Positions 9,401 through 18,588 of a DNA stretch of 64,000 bases are shown here, piece by piece. Within the stretch, counting starts at the first letter, position 1; every line of letters starts with the position of its first letter. The translations under genes were made by a program, and so were the position numbers. A model generated the notes under the pieces. It was not told where the DNA came from. It did not search any database and worked only from the letters and a program-made list of their open reading frames with translations. This DNA comes from Deinococcus radiophilus (lineage in GTDB: Bacteria; Deinococcota; Deinococci; Deinococcales; Deinococcaceae): assembly GCF_020889625.1 (NCBI RefSeq), contig NZ_CP086380.1, positions 124,001 through 188,000 of the forward strand, in the 5' to 3' direction.

Positions 9401-9436
9401 GGGATTTGTTATAGCGCAAATGGGCAGAGGCAGGCC

Positions 9437-10601
9437 TTAATCCAACTGTGGCTGAATGATGCCGCTGGCGAGGTCGTTGAGCGGGGTATTCGTCATGCGG
9501 ACCAGCAGGGCGTGGCCGAGGTTTTCCGGCTTGGCGAGGACGGCGGCGGTGTCGGTGACGAACTGCTGCGGCTGCTCCCTGACGCGCAACTCGGCCCAGC
9601 CGCCTGCCTGCACGGGGGCGGTGGCGACGTAGTACCCGCCCCCGTCCTTTGGCTCAGGCATCACCAGCATGACGACTTCTCCGGCGGGCAGGCCCGTCTG
9701 AACGCGGCGGGACAGCTGGGCCGTTGCCGGAGATGCAACGGTCGGCAAGACGAACTCGCACGTTTTTTCGTCTGGACACTCTGCCGTGCCTTCAAAGACT
9801 TCGGGCAGCAGGGTGGTGACGAGCGGGAAAGAGAGGTCATCTAAGAAGCGCTGGGCTTCGCTGGCGGTGGCCAGGCCGAAATCTACATTCAGCCCGCTCA
9901 CCTGCATCCCCAGCCTTGGCAGAGGCGTGAGATAGGCATCCGGGACAATTTCGGTCAGGGATTTAAGCACAGTGGCCGCTGAGTAATACACCTCCCCGTC
10001 ACGGCGTAGCTGTGAAGGCAGCTGGATGGTCCTGGTGCCTTCATGCAGGCCGGTAGAGATGGTCAGCGCGTCTCGGTACACCTGACCATCTAGGGTTTCA
10101 TCGGCTACTGCGGCGGTCATTCCGGCAGCCTGGGCCAGTTGACGAACGGTACTCAGGGCCAGCAGGGCATTCTCCTGGCAGCCACCCAGACCGTTGAGGG
10201 GTTCATGGTCTGTGCCTGGGATGCAGAGCAAATTTCCGCTGAGGATGGGGGCCAGGAGTTGCTGCTCAGGCAGCACGCGGGGGGACTCGGTGATGGCCTG
10301 CGCCTGGGGCAGCAGCATGCCGCTGAGGCCCAGGGCCGCGAGGCCGCTGACAAGGTTTTGGCATGGTATGCACCCGGAGCATTCCGGCGCTGACGAGCAG
10401 GGGAGACCCCATATCGCGCAGTGCCTGAGAGAGGGCTTGGTCGTAGGGCAGGCCGAAAGCGTGCAGATGGTCGGCGCGGGTCAGCAGATGTTCTTCCAGC
10501 TCGTCTTGCGCGGCCTGGCGCTGCTCACCCAGCAGGCCCAGCGTGGCGAGGCGCAGGTAACGCGTGAGCGCGGCGGAGTGGACCCCAGCGTGGGCGGTCA
10601 T
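9437..10601 (-). pseudogene. PadR-linked protein with N-terminal permease-prefix-like domain, frameshifted
   Basis: The ATG at 10601 overlaps the PadR stop (ATGA). The first about 77 residues (helical, with LTRYLRLATLGLLGEQR, ELEEHLLTRADHL, LSQALRDMGSP) look like the short permease prefix domain often paired with PadR regulators. At an AAAA run (plus-strand tttt 10357-10360) the frame must lose one base to continue as NLVSGLAALGLSGMLLPQAQA, a hydrophobic stretch, and then a long extracytoplasmic region to 9437. Unshifted, translation ends after 111 residues. This could be a real mutation, a sequence error or slippage; the single lesion does not decide. Confidence 0.75.
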
Positions 10602-10939
10602 GCGACGCTCCCGCCCAGGCGGCGCACCGCCCCGGTGAACTGCTCGAATTCCTGGCGCTTGTGGGTGAGGTGGCGCTGGCCCTCGGCGGTCAGGGCGTAG
10701 TAGCGGCGCGGCTTGCCGTTGCGTCCTACTTCGCCGCTTTGGGAGCGCAGCCACCCGGCTTTTTCCAGGCGGTGCAGCGCCGGATACAGGCTGCCCTCAC
10801 GGAAATCGAAATAACCGTCGCTGCGGCTGCGGGCCGCCTGGATGATGGCGAAGCCGTACAGCGGCTGGTCTTCGAGGATGCTCAGCAGAATCAGGTCGAG
10901 GTGGCCGCGCAGCAGATCCGGGCTGGGAAAGTCGGGCAT
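10598..10939 (-). CDS. PadR-family transcriptional regulator
   Basis: 113 residues. The winged-helix signatures are present: LDLILLSILEDQPLYGFAI, then FREGSLYPALHRLEKAGWL and the wing RRYYALTAEGQRHL. This is a short PadR-s2 type with a brief C-terminal dimerisation helix. CCAGGAGGAAACC supplies a good ribosome binding site. Overlap with the next gene shows it forms an operon with the membrane-associated protein it probably controls. PadR proteins usually repress their own operon and respond to small molecules or envelope stress; the signal here is unknown. Confidence 0.92.
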   Translation of the reverse strand: MPDFPSPDLLRGHLDLILLSILEDQPLYGFAIIQAARSRSDGYFDFREGSLYPALHRLEKAGWLRSQSGEVGRNGKPRRYYALTAEGQRHLTHKRQEFEQFTGAVRRLGGSVA

Positions 10940-11311
10940 GGATGGTTTCCTCCTGGGTGGGCGTGGGCCTGCCAGCGTCCCGGCAGGTTGCGGCCCTACA
11001 AAGCCTTGTCTGTCTACATGAAGAACTACCGGGTGCGGACCGATGCAGGTCGGTCAAACCCCGAGCGAGAGCGAGAAGGTAAAGAGGAGTCATCGGTGGA
11101 AGTGGAGCACCTCCGGGCGCTTTTCCCGGATGGGCGAAACTGTAACCGACGACTACATAGTGCGTCTGGGTATTCAGTTTGTCAAGCCCAGTCTGTCTAG
11201 GTATTACTGAGGTGGTGCTTTTGCTCCATCTTGCTCAGGATTGGCGCACGGTTCTGCCCCATTGTTGGTGGCAAACAGAGTCATCCCTGCCGATGCTTTA
11301 GCCTGAGCCCC
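10940..11311. other. intergenic region between divergent padR-type gene and rlmI
   Basis: 372 bases without a convincing gene. It must hold both divergent promoters. The 9-mer GTCTGTCTA occurs twice (11008-11016 and 11191-11199), 183 bases apart; this could be an operator pair or chance. A hairpin-like CCGGGCGCTTTTCCCGG lies near 11112-11128. I see no clear -35/-10 pair. Confidence 0.4.
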
Positions 11312-12508
11312 ATGTCTGCCGAGCGCCCCCGCCTGAAATTGTCCGTCTCACCCGCCGCCGAGCGGCATCTGCGGGCGGGGCATCCCTGGGTGTACGAGTC
11401 CAGCGTACGCGGCCAGAACCGCGACGGCGACGCCGGAGAGCTGGCCGTCGTCTACGACAAGCGCAACCGTTTTCTGGCGGTGGGCCTGTACGATCCCCAT
11501 TCGCCGCTGCGGCTGCGGGCGCTGCACGCGGGCAGCCCGGCCACCATTGATCTGGGGTGGTGGCAGGCCCGCTTTCAGACCGCACTGGACCGCCGCGCCG
11601 CTCTGTTCGGCGCAGATACCGACGGTTACCGTGTCCTGAACGGCGAATCCGACGGCTTTCCGGCATTGGTGGTGGACTGCTACGCCGACACGTTGGTGCT
11701 GAAAGTCTACTCGGCAGCGTGGTTCCCGCACCTGCCGCTGATATTAGACCTGCTGGCGGGTGCGTTTCCCAGTTTCCGGGCGGTGCTGCGCCTCAGCCGC
11801 AATATTCAGGCGCTGGCCGCAGCAGTGGGCCTCAGCGACGGGCAGACGCTGGTGGGTGAGCCACCTGCGGGGGCCGTCATTTTCCGCGAGTCGGGCTTGG
11901 CCTTCGAGGCGGACGTGGTGCAGGGTCAGAAGACCGGATTTTTTCTGGATCAGCGGGAGAACCGACGCCGGGTGCGCGATCTGGCACGGGGCAGGCGGGT
12001 GCTGAATGCCTTCAGCTTCAGCGGGGGGTTCAGCCTTTATGCGGCGCAGGGTGGGGCCAGTGAAGTGGTTAGCCTGGACATTTCGCGGCACGCCTTGCAA
12101 AGCAGTGAGCGCAACTGGGCACTGAACCCGCAACTTACCGCGCCGCACCGAACCGTGCAGGCCGACGTATTCGAGTGGCTCGGTGGTCCCGGCGAAACCT
12201 TCGATCTGGTCATTCTGGACCCGCCCTCACTGGCCCGCCGTGAGGCTGAGCGGGAAGGGGCCATCCGCGCCTATCACAAGTTGGCGCGCGATGGGATTGC
12301 CCGGTTGGAACGCGGCGGATTGCTGCTGAGTGCCAGCTGCTCGGCGCACGTCAGCGCGGAAGAGTTCTGGGACACGGTCCGCCAGGCCGCCGAGCGCAGT
12401 GGCCGGAACTGGCGTGAGGTGGCGAAGACTCAGCATGCCCCGGATCACCATGCCAGCTTTGAAGAGGCTCAGTACCTCAAGGCGATCTACTTGCAGTTTG
12501 AGGAGTGA
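11312..12508 (+). CDS. rlmI: 23S rRNA (cytosine-C5) methyltransferase, RlmI family
   Basis: 398 residues from the ATG at 11312; an in-frame ATG at 11231 has a non-protein-like 27-residue lead. An N-terminal PUA RNA-binding domain ([14 protein letters not shown]) precedes a linker with [11 protein letters not shown]. The Rossmann SAM-binding site is [14 protein letters not shown], followed by [11 protein letters not shown] and the catalytic-site motif [18 protein letters not shown] carries the conserved cysteine. It methylates C5 of a 23S rRNA cytosine (C1962 in E. coli) using SAM. Confidence 0.9.
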   Translation: MSAERPRLKLSVSPAAERHLRAGHPWVYESSVRGQNRDGDAGELAVVYDKRNRFLAVGLYDPHSPLRLRALHAGSPATIDLGWWQARFQTALDRRAALFGADTDGYRVLNGESDGFPALVVDCYADTLVLKVYSAAWFPHLPLILDLLAGAFPSFRAVLRLSRNIQALAAAVGLSDGQTLVGEPPAGAVIFRESGLAFEADVVQGQKTGFFLDQRENRRRVRDLARGRRVLNAFSFSGGFSLYAAQGGASEVVSLDISRHALQSSERNWALNPQLTAPHRTVQADVFEWLGGPGETFDLVILDPPSLARREAEREGAIRAYHKLARDGIARLERGGLLLSASCSAHVSAEEFWDTVRQAAERSGRNWREVAKTQHAPDHHASFEEAQYLKAIYLQFEE

Positions 12509-12648
12509 TTTGAACAAGGAGAGCTGACAGCGTAGCGGACGGCCGGCTAGCGGTGGACTGGGCGGGGGTATTCGCTTAACCGGTTGGATCGGTTTCAAAA
12601 GCCAAATGTTCCCATTCCCCCATCCCCGCAGTTGCTAACGTAGCGGTC

Positions 12649-14517
12649 ATGACGCGTCCATCTTCCACCTTTTCGGTGGCTCCATCATCTGAGGAAGACC
12701 CGGCCAGGCATTCCCCGCTGCGCCCGGCATCGCTGCTGTCCGCCCTGCGGCCCCTGTGGGACATTGCTCGGCCCCACCGCCCCCTGTTCTGGCTGGGCCT
12801 GCTGGCGGCCTTGCTGTCCAGCGGTCTGAATCTGGCCTTTCCGCTGCTGATGGGCCGCCTGGTGGACGCCTCATTCCTGCAGGTGGGCAGCACCGACACC
12901 GCGCTGCTGGACCGCACGGTGGGTTTGCTGCTGGGCCTCTTTGCGCTGTCGGCCATTTTCGCGGCGGCGCAGTCCTACCTGCTGGCGCGGGTGGGGGCCG
13001 GGGTGGTCGCCACGCTGCGGGAGCGGCTGTTCGGGCACCTGCTGACCCTCTCACCGCGTTTCTTTGCCGAGCACCGCACTGGTGACCTGACCAGCCGCCT
13101 GACCGCCGACGTGGGCACGGTGCAGGGCGTCAGCAGCACGGCGCTGGCCGGCCTGGCCACCCAGACCGTCACGCTGATCGGTGGGGTCATTCTGCTGGTG
13201 ACCTCCAACCCGCGTCTCAGTCTGTACGCCCTGGTCGGGCTGCCGCTGATTATCGGCGTGGCGGTCGTGATCGGCCGCCAGATTCGCCGGATCAGCCGCG
13301 AGTTCCAGGATGAGGTGGCCGGGGCCAACGCCAGCGCCGAGGAAGCCATCAGCGGCGTGCGGGTGGTGCAGAGCTTCACAGCTGAGGATGTCGAGCGGGG
13401 GCGCTATGGCCGGGGCGTGCGGGCCAGTTTCGAAGCGGCGCTGCGCCGCGCCCGCTGGCAGGCGCTGATGGGCGGGACCATGTCGTTTTTGACCTTCGGG
13501 TCATTGGCGTTGGTGCTGTGGTTCGGCGGTCGGCAGGTCATGGCTGGGGACCTGACCCCCGGTGCGCTGATCGCCTTTCTCTTTTACGCCATTCAGGTGG
13601 CTGGGGCCATCGCGGGTCTGACCGGGCTGGTGAACCAGTTTCAGGAAGCGGCGGGCGCTTCGGGCCGCATCTTTGAGCTGATGGGTGAACGCAGTGATTT
13701 GAAAAGTCCAGTCACACCCCTGGAACTGTCCGCGCCGCGTGGGCGGGTGCGCTTTCTGGATGTGGGCTTTTCGTATGGGGACAGCGCCGTCCTGAGCGGC
13801 ATTTCGCTGTCCGTCCAGCCGGGGCAGACCGTGGCACTGGTTGGCCCCAGCGGCGCAGGCAAAACCACGCTGGTCAGCCTGTTGCCGCGCTTCTGGGATG
13901 TCACGTCGGGCCAGATTGAGCTGGACGGCCACGACCTGCGGGCCTACGACCTCAGGCAGCTGCGCTCACATATCGGGTTGGTGCCGCAGGACACCCAGCT
14001 GTTCAGCGGAAACGTGCGTGACAATATTCGCTATGGCCGCCCGGATGCCCCAGAAAGTGAGGTCGAGGCCGCCGCGCAGGCCGCCAACGCCCACGACTTT
14101 ATCTTAGAACTGCCGCAGGGGTACGACACGGTGGTTGGTGAGCGTGGTCTGCGGCTGTCGGGTGGGCAGCGTCAGCGCATTGCCATTGCGCGGGCACTGC
14201 TCAAAGACCCCCGGGTGCTGATTCTGGATGAGGCCACCAGTGCGCTGGACAACCAGTCTGAAGCGTTGGTGCAGGCCGCGCTGGACCGCCTGATGCAGGG
14301 GCGCACCACTTTCGTGATCGCTCACCGCCTCAGCACCGTGCAGCACGCCGACCAGATTCTGGTGATGGACCAAGGGCAGATCGTCCAGCGCGGCACCCAC
14401 GCTGAGTTGCTGGAGGCGGGTGGCCTCTACGGCGAGCTGCACCGCACCTGGGCCGAGCAGCAGGGGCAGGTGGATACGGGCGTCTCGCCGCAGTTGGCCA
14501 GCTCCCCGGTGCGCTGA
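12649..14517 (+). CDS. ABC exporter, fused permease and ATPase (MsbA/BmrA-like)
   Basis: 622 residues. After a polar N-terminus of about 35 residues there are six transmembrane helices (about 40-340), then an ATPase domain. Walker A is GPSGAGKTT, the Q-loop is IGLVPQDTQLFSGNV, the signature is LSGGQRQRIAIARAL, Walker B is VLILDEATSALD and the switch His is in VIAHRLSTV. It works as a homodimer, or pairs with another half-transporter; none is adjacent. The family exports lipids or drugs, and the substrate here is unknown. It is a single-gene unit. Confidence 0.93.
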   Translation: MTRPSSTFSVAPSSEEDPARHSPLRPASLLSALRPLWDIARPHRPLFWLGLLAALLSSGLNLAFPLLMGRLVDASFLQVGSTDTALLDRTVGLLLGLFALSAIFAAAQSYLLARVGAGVVATLRERLFGHLLTLSPRFFAEHRTGDLTSRLTADVGTVQGVSSTALAGLATQTVTLIGGVILLVTSNPRLSLYALVGLPLIIGVAVVIGRQIRRISREFQDEVAGANASAEEAISGVRVVQSFTAEDVERGRYGRGVRASFEAALRRARWQALMGGTMSFLTFGSLALVLWFGGRQVMAGDLTPGALIAFLFYAIQVAGAIAGLTGLVNQFQEAAGASGRIFELMGERSDLKSPVTPLELSAPRGRVRFLDVGFSYGDSAVLSGISLSVQPGQTVALVGPSGAGKTTLVSLLPRFWDVTSGQIELDGHDLRAYDLRQLRSHIGLVPQDTQLFSGNVRDNIRYGRPDAPESEVEAAAQAANAHDFILELPQGYDTVVGERGLRLSGGQRQRIAIARALLKDPRVLILDEATSALDNQSEALVQAALDRLMQGRTTFVIAHRLSTVQHADQILVMDQGQIVQRGTHAELLEAGGLYGELHRTWAEQQGQVDTGVSPQLASSPVR

Positions 14518-14546
14518 GCCGCAGCTGTGTTTTGCGGCTCTGTTTC
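14517..14546 (+). terminator. probable terminator after the ABC exporter
   Basis: AGCCGCA (14517-14523) pairs with TGCGGCT (14533-14539), followed by CTGTTT. The U-tract is weak. Confidence 0.45.
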
Positions 14547-14615
14547 GCAGCTAGGCCGGTTCCGCTGCCCTCACATGAACCGTTTCGGTCCACCACCCGG
14601 TCCTGGTGCCCGCTC

Positions 14616-15764
14616 CTAGTGGTGGTGCTCCCCGTAAAAAGCCTCTATGCGGCGGCGGGCCAGGTCAGGGTTGATGCTCAGGGCGGCGTTGCGGACCAGG
14701 CGGCCTAGGCCCCCACGGCGGCCCAGTTCGCCAAAGGCGCGGGCGTTGGCAACGGCGGCGTTGGCGGTGGCTTCACGGATGCGCTGGTAGTTTTGCAGGG
14801 CGCTCACGCGGTCGGGATCTTTGGCAAGGCGCTCGGCCAGCGCCGCGACATCCTCCATTGCCTGGGCTGCGCCCTGACCTAGATTGGGACTGGTGGCATG
14901 TGCGGCGTCGCCCACCAGTACGGTGCGGCGGTTCCACCACTGCGGGAGTGGTGAGAGATCGCGTAGCGGCAGCGCCGAAATGTCGGCGGCGGCGGTACTC
15001 TCGATCAACCCCTGAACCTGCGCCGGAAAGTCCCGGAACTCGTGCAACAGTTCGGCGTGCCCCAGCTCGGGATCGGTGGCGCGCTGCTGTACCGGAGCGT
15101 GCCAGTAGGTGTGGGTCTGGCTCATCCGGAAAAAGGTAAAGCGCCGTCCCGCCCCCCAGTATTCAGCAAAAGCGCGGCGCAGCGGCCCAGAGGGTTCCAG
15201 CGTGGTGATGCCGCGATAGGCCACGTCTCCGGTACGTACCAGCTGGGTTTCGGGATACAGCAGCTCGCGTACCCGTGAGTCGCGCCCGTCGGCGGCCACC
15301 AGCAGGTCGCCAGTGACCCGCTGCCCTTGGCTGAAATGAGCCGTGACGCTCTGAAAATCATTGTCCAGTGCAGTCAGGCGGTGGCCTGTCTGTACCGTGC
15401 CAGCGGGCAGATGCTCGGCCAGGGTGCGGTGCAGTTCGGCGCGGGGCAGACCCATCAGGCCGCGCCCGCCAAAGCGGTGGGCCACCTCCTGCTGACTGCG
15501 GCGGTACAGCTCGCGGCCACTGACGTCAAAAATGACCATCTGCTCAAGCGGCACAGCGTGGACACGCAGCACCGCATCCAGGCCCAGTTCTTCCAGCACC
15601 TGCACCGAGTTGGGAGCCATAATCAGGCCGCCGCCCAGATGCGTCAGGCTGGGGGCGGCTTCGTAGACCCTGCTACTCACGCCGTAGCGCTGCAGTGCAT
15701 GGGCCAGTGCCAGACCACTGACTCCCCCCCCAACGATCACGATCTTTTGATGACTGAGTTGCAT
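14616..15764 (-). CDS. FAD-dependent aromatic monooxygenase-like protein
   Basis: 382 residues from the ATG at 15764; earlier in-frame starts add a non-homologous tail. The flavoprotein hydroxylase fingerprint is complete: GGGVSGLALAHAL (ADP-binding GxGxxG), LVAADGRDSRVR (DG motif) and VLVGDAAHATSPNLGQGAAQAMEDV (GD motif, given as residues about 285-309). This group includes UbiH, salicylate hydroxylase and TetX-like enzymes; it uses NAD(P)H and oxygen. The substrate is unknown, and no quinone or aromatic-degradation genes are adjacent. Confidence 0.88.
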   Translation of the reverse strand: MQLSHQKIVIVGGGVSGLALAHALQRYGVSSRVYEAAPSLTHLGGGLIMAPNSVQVLEELGLDAVLRVHAVPLEQMVIFDVSGRELYRRSQQEVAHRFGGRGLMGLPRAELHRTLAEHLPAGTVQTGHRLTALDNDFQSVTAHFSQGQRVTGDLLVAADGRDSRVRELLYPETQLVRTGDVAYRGITTLEPSGPLRRAFAEYWGAGRRFTFFRMSQTHTYWHAPVQQRATDPELGHAELLHEFRDFPAQVQGLIESTAAADISALPLRDLSPLPQWWNRRTVLVGDAAHATSPNLGQGAAQAMEDVAALAERLAKDPDRVSALQNYQRIREATANAAVANARAFGELGRRGGLGRLVRNAALSINPDLARRRIEAFYGEHHH

Positions 15765-15914
15765 GGCCCCTAGCTTAATCGGGTAGACAGAATTTCTGCA
15801 TGGGACATTCAGTTCTCGGTGTTTGAACACCTTACTTATTGTTGGAAAGTATTGGAATACCTGACCTGGCCTTCAGTGATACACCGGCGGGCGGTGGGCT
15901 GCTACGCTATTCTC

Positions 15915-16412
15915 ATGCCCCGAATCGAAGAAACCTCCCTCCCCGGCGTGGGCCGCCGCTTCGACTTTGATGCCGAGTACGGCAAGCGGGTCGGCGTGAT
16001 TACGCACCGCGACGGCAAACGCGAGGTCTTCGTCGCCAGTCGTGAAGATCCCGACGCCTGTGCTGAAACCATTATGCTGACCCCCGAAGAGGCCGAAGCG
16101 GTCGCTGATCTGCTGGGCGGCAGCACCGTAACCCGTCAGGTCACCACGCTCACCAACGAGATCGAGGGTCTGGCGATTGACTGGATCACCCTGGAGAACA
16201 CCACCCCGTTTCACGCTCGTCTCCTCGGTGACACCATGCTGCGGACCCACACCGGAGCGAGCATCGTGGCGATTGTGCGGGACGGGGTTGCCATCCCTGC
16301 CCCAGGTCCCGCCCAGGCACTCCTCAGTGGTGACGTGCTGGTGGTGGTGGGCACTCCGAATGGGGTGGTCAGGGCTGCGCGTTACCTCAACGCCAGCATG
16401 CAGGGCGAATAG
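15915..16412 (+). CDS. K+/H+ antiporter regulatory subunit, KhtT-like (TrkA-C domain)
   Basis: 165 residues from the ATG at 15915. The N-terminal half (LPGVGRRFDF, then KREVFVASREDPD) is the short domain typical of KhtT. The C-terminal half (about 80-160) is an RCK_C/TrkA-C domain with GASIVAIVRDG and LLSGDVLVVVG. The protein is cytosolic and gates its membrane partner in response to ligand, probably c-di-AMP or pH in known systems. The antiporter gene starts 10 bases after its stop with a TTG codon, so the two form an operon. Confidence 0.88.
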   Translation: MPRIEETSLPGVGRRFDFDAEYGKRVGVITHRDGKREVFVASREDPDACAETIMLTPEEAEAVADLLGGSTVTRQVTTLTNEIEGLAIDWITLENTTPFHARLLGDTMLRTHTGASIVAIVRDGVAIPAPGPAQALLSGDVLVVVGTPNGVVRAARYLNASMQGE

Positions 16413-16421
16413 GTTCCAGAC

Positions 16422-17579
16422 TTGTCACTGGGAGAGCTCTTTTTACAGATCGGCGTCGTTATTCTGGCGCTGGCGTTCATGGGCCGGTTCGCCGGTCGCA
16501 TCGGCCTCACCCCTATTCCGCTGTATTTGATCGCCGGACTGGGACTGGGTCAGCTGATGCACCTGGAGGGAGCCGCCCAGAGCTTCGTGCATATCGGGGC
16601 CGAGATTGGGGCCGTGCTGCTGCTCTTCATGCTGGGGCTGGAGTACACCAGCCGCGAGTTGGAAGACAACCTCAGGGCCAACCGCCGTATCGGACTGCTG
16701 GATCTGGCGCTGAACTTTACCCCCGGTGTGCTGGCCGGGGTACTGCTGGGTTTTCCGCCGCTCGCCACCCTGCTGATGGGTGGCGTGACCTACCTCAGCA
16801 GTTCGGGCATTGTCAGCAAGGTGCTGGCTGACCTGGGCCGCTTCGGCAACCGCGAGACGCCCGTGGTGCTGGCCGTCTGCGTACTGGAGGATGTGGCGAT
16901 GGCCTTCTATCTGCCGGTAGTGGCCGCGCTGTTGATCGGCGGCACGGCCTTGCAAATTGGGGGCAACCTGCTCCTGGCACTGGGGGCCTTTGGCCTGACT
17001 TTTTTCCTGGCCCTGCGCTACGGCCATCTGCTCAGCCGGATCATGGATGTCAAAAGTGCCGAAGTCCTGCTGCTCAGTACCTTTGGACTGGTGCTGGCGG
17101 TGGCGGGCCTGGCGGACATCATCAACGTCAGTGCCGCCATCGGGGCCTTTCTGGTGGGCATCGCCCTGAGCGGCGAGGTGGCACACCGGGTCCGCACCCT
17201 GACTGAGCCGCTGCGTGACCTGTTCGCCGCCGTATTTTTCGTGTTCTTCGGATTGGAGCTGGACATGGCCGCCCTGCCTGCCGTGCTGATCCCGGCGCTA
17301 CTGCTCACGCTGGTCACAGCCCTGACCAAGTTCGTGGTGGGCTGGTATGGGGCAGCCCGCGCTGGGGTGCAGACCCGGGGCCGAATCCGCGCCGGGGTGA
17401 CGTTGATCCCACGCGGCGAGTTCAGCATCCTGATCGCGGGCCTGGGCGCCGCGCTCACGCCGGTACTTGGACCGCTGACCGCTGCTTATGTCCTGATGAC
17501 CGCCATTCTGGGGCCGGTGCTGGCCCGTTTTGACGGCCCGCTGGCACAGTGGGTGGATAGATGGGGGAAAAAGGTTTAA
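16422..17579 (+). CDS. cation:proton antiporter, KhtU/KefB-like
   Basis: 385 residues, hydrophobic throughout, with about 12-13 membrane segments of the CPA2 (Na_H_exchanger) family. Signature parts include FMLGLEYTSRELEDNLR, GGVTYLSSSGIVSKVLADLG and a C-terminal RIRAGVTLIPRGEFSILIAG (spread over residues about 320-340). It lacks the C-terminal TrkA-N domain of KefB/C, which suits a protein whose regulator is separate and encoded just upstream. The TTG start at 16422 follows a GGGAG-poor region, so coupling to the upstream gene may matter. It probably exports K+ in exchange for H+. Confidence 0.88.
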   Translation: MSLGELFLQIGVVILALAFMGRFAGRIGLTPIPLYLIAGLGLGQLMHLEGAAQSFVHIGAEIGAVLLLFMLGLEYTSRELEDNLRANRRIGLLDLALNFTPGVLAGVLLGFPPLATLLMGGVTYLSSSGIVSKVLADLGRFGNRETPVVLAVCVLEDVAMAFYLPVVAALLIGGTALQIGGNLLLALGAFGLTFFLALRYGHLLSRIMDVKSAEVLLLSTFGLVLAVAGLADIINVSAAIGAFLVGIALSGEVAHRVRTLTEPLRDLFAAVFFVFFGLELDMAALPAVLIPALLLTLVTALTKFVVGWYGAARAGVQTRGRIRAGVTLIPRGEFSILIAGLGAALTPVLGPLTAAYVLMTAILGPVLARFDGPLAQWVDRWGKKV

Positions 17580-17715
17580 GGATGAATGTAGAGGGCCTGA
17601 TGACCCTTCGCCTCCATCCTTCCTCCTTCTCCTTGCTGCCTGCTTATTGGCCCTAGCGAGGGGTGACGGCAATCACACAGCTGCCTGTGTGGTTGAGACT
17701 CACTCCATTCGTAAG

Positions 17716-18561
17716 ACGCCGTTTAGGGCCTAGCAAGATTGTGGGCGAGTACGGCTAAGACGACGCGGAGCTTAAGTGAACCCAGGGTTTTGGTTTGGGC
17801 AGAGCGGATTTGAGCTTCCACAAGCGCAGAGAAGACTGTTTCAATACGTTTGCGGATTTTGGGATGGCGAGATTCTCGCCATCCCGTGTCATATCTGGTG
17901 TTCTTCTTGGGCGGATACACGTAGCCCAGACAGCAATACCCCTTATCGCCAATGATGGTTGGGCCTTCAAACTCTGGCCATCTGAGATTCAGCTCATAGC
18001 TGACCGTAACGTCATGGAGGTTGGCAGGTCGGATGACGTACTGAACGATTTGTCCACCTGGTGTGACCCAGGCGTGCAGCTTATATCCGAAGAACTCGCC
18101 CTGAGTTCCAAATCCCCATTTCGCGCCTGGGAACTGACAAAGGTGCGTGCGTTTGGGACGGCAAATGGGGAGGGGCATTGAATCAACTACGACTTCAGTG
18201 CAGGGCTGAGCTGGGCTTGCAACATGCTCTAGGAGTGGCAACAGTTTGATGCCCCTGGTGTAGGCCTGAGTGTAGGAAGGAAGACCGGGACGGTCTTCCT
18301 TGAGGATGTTCCACCAGATGGAAGGAAATGGATGCTTGAAGACGAGACGGGAGAGCAGCAGAGCAACCAGCATGGCATCTGTGACCTTCTGGTGCGGGCA
18401 GATTTTCTGGTCGCTGAAATGCTTCTTAGCCCAGAAATAGAGGTGGCGAATGACGTGCCGACGTCCTAGACTATGGTGGAGACGATATTTAGCCATGTCG
18501 TCTCTATTTTTATGTGTCTGAGACGCACTTCACCAGGGGGCGGTCAGGCCCTAAACGGCGT
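17716..18561 (-). mobile_element. IS982-like insertion sequence with TSD
   Basis: An 846-bp element. Perfect 16-bp terminal inverted repeats ACGCCGTTTAGGGCCT lie at 17716-17731 and inverted at 18546-18561. They are flanked by the 6-bp direct repeat CGTAAG (17710-17715 and 18562-18567), a target-site duplication. It carries one transposase gene on the minus strand with all three DDE residues. It landed about 25 bases beyond the stop of the GlcD-like gene. Intact ends and duplication indicate a recent or still active insertion. Confidence 0.9.
17723..18496 (-). CDS. IS982-like DDE transposase
   Basis: 257 residues. Candidate catalytic residues are Asp in VVDSMPLPIC, Asp in IIGDKGYCC and Glu in RKRIETVFSAL. 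GYKLHAWVTPGGQ and RPANLHDV are also characteristic of this transposase type. The stop lies inside the left inverted repeat. IS982 is my best family call; IS5-related groups are the alternative, since this protein is a little short for IS982. Confidence 0.85.
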   Translation of the reverse strand: MAKYRLHHSLGRRHVIRHLYFWAKKHFSDQKICPHQKVTDAMLVALLLSRLVFKHPFPSIWWNILKEDRPGLPSYTQAYTRGIKLLPLLEHVASPAQPCTEVVVDSMPLPICRPKRTHLCQFPGAKWGFGTQGEFFGYKLHAWVTPGGQIVQYVIRPANLHDVTVSYELNLRWPEFEGPTIIGDKGYCCLGYVYPPKKNTRYDTGWRESRHPKIRKRIETVFSALVEAQIRSAQTKTLGSLKLRVVLAVLAHNLARP

Positions 18562-18588
18562 CGTAAGGTCAATCAGAAACAAAGTCAA

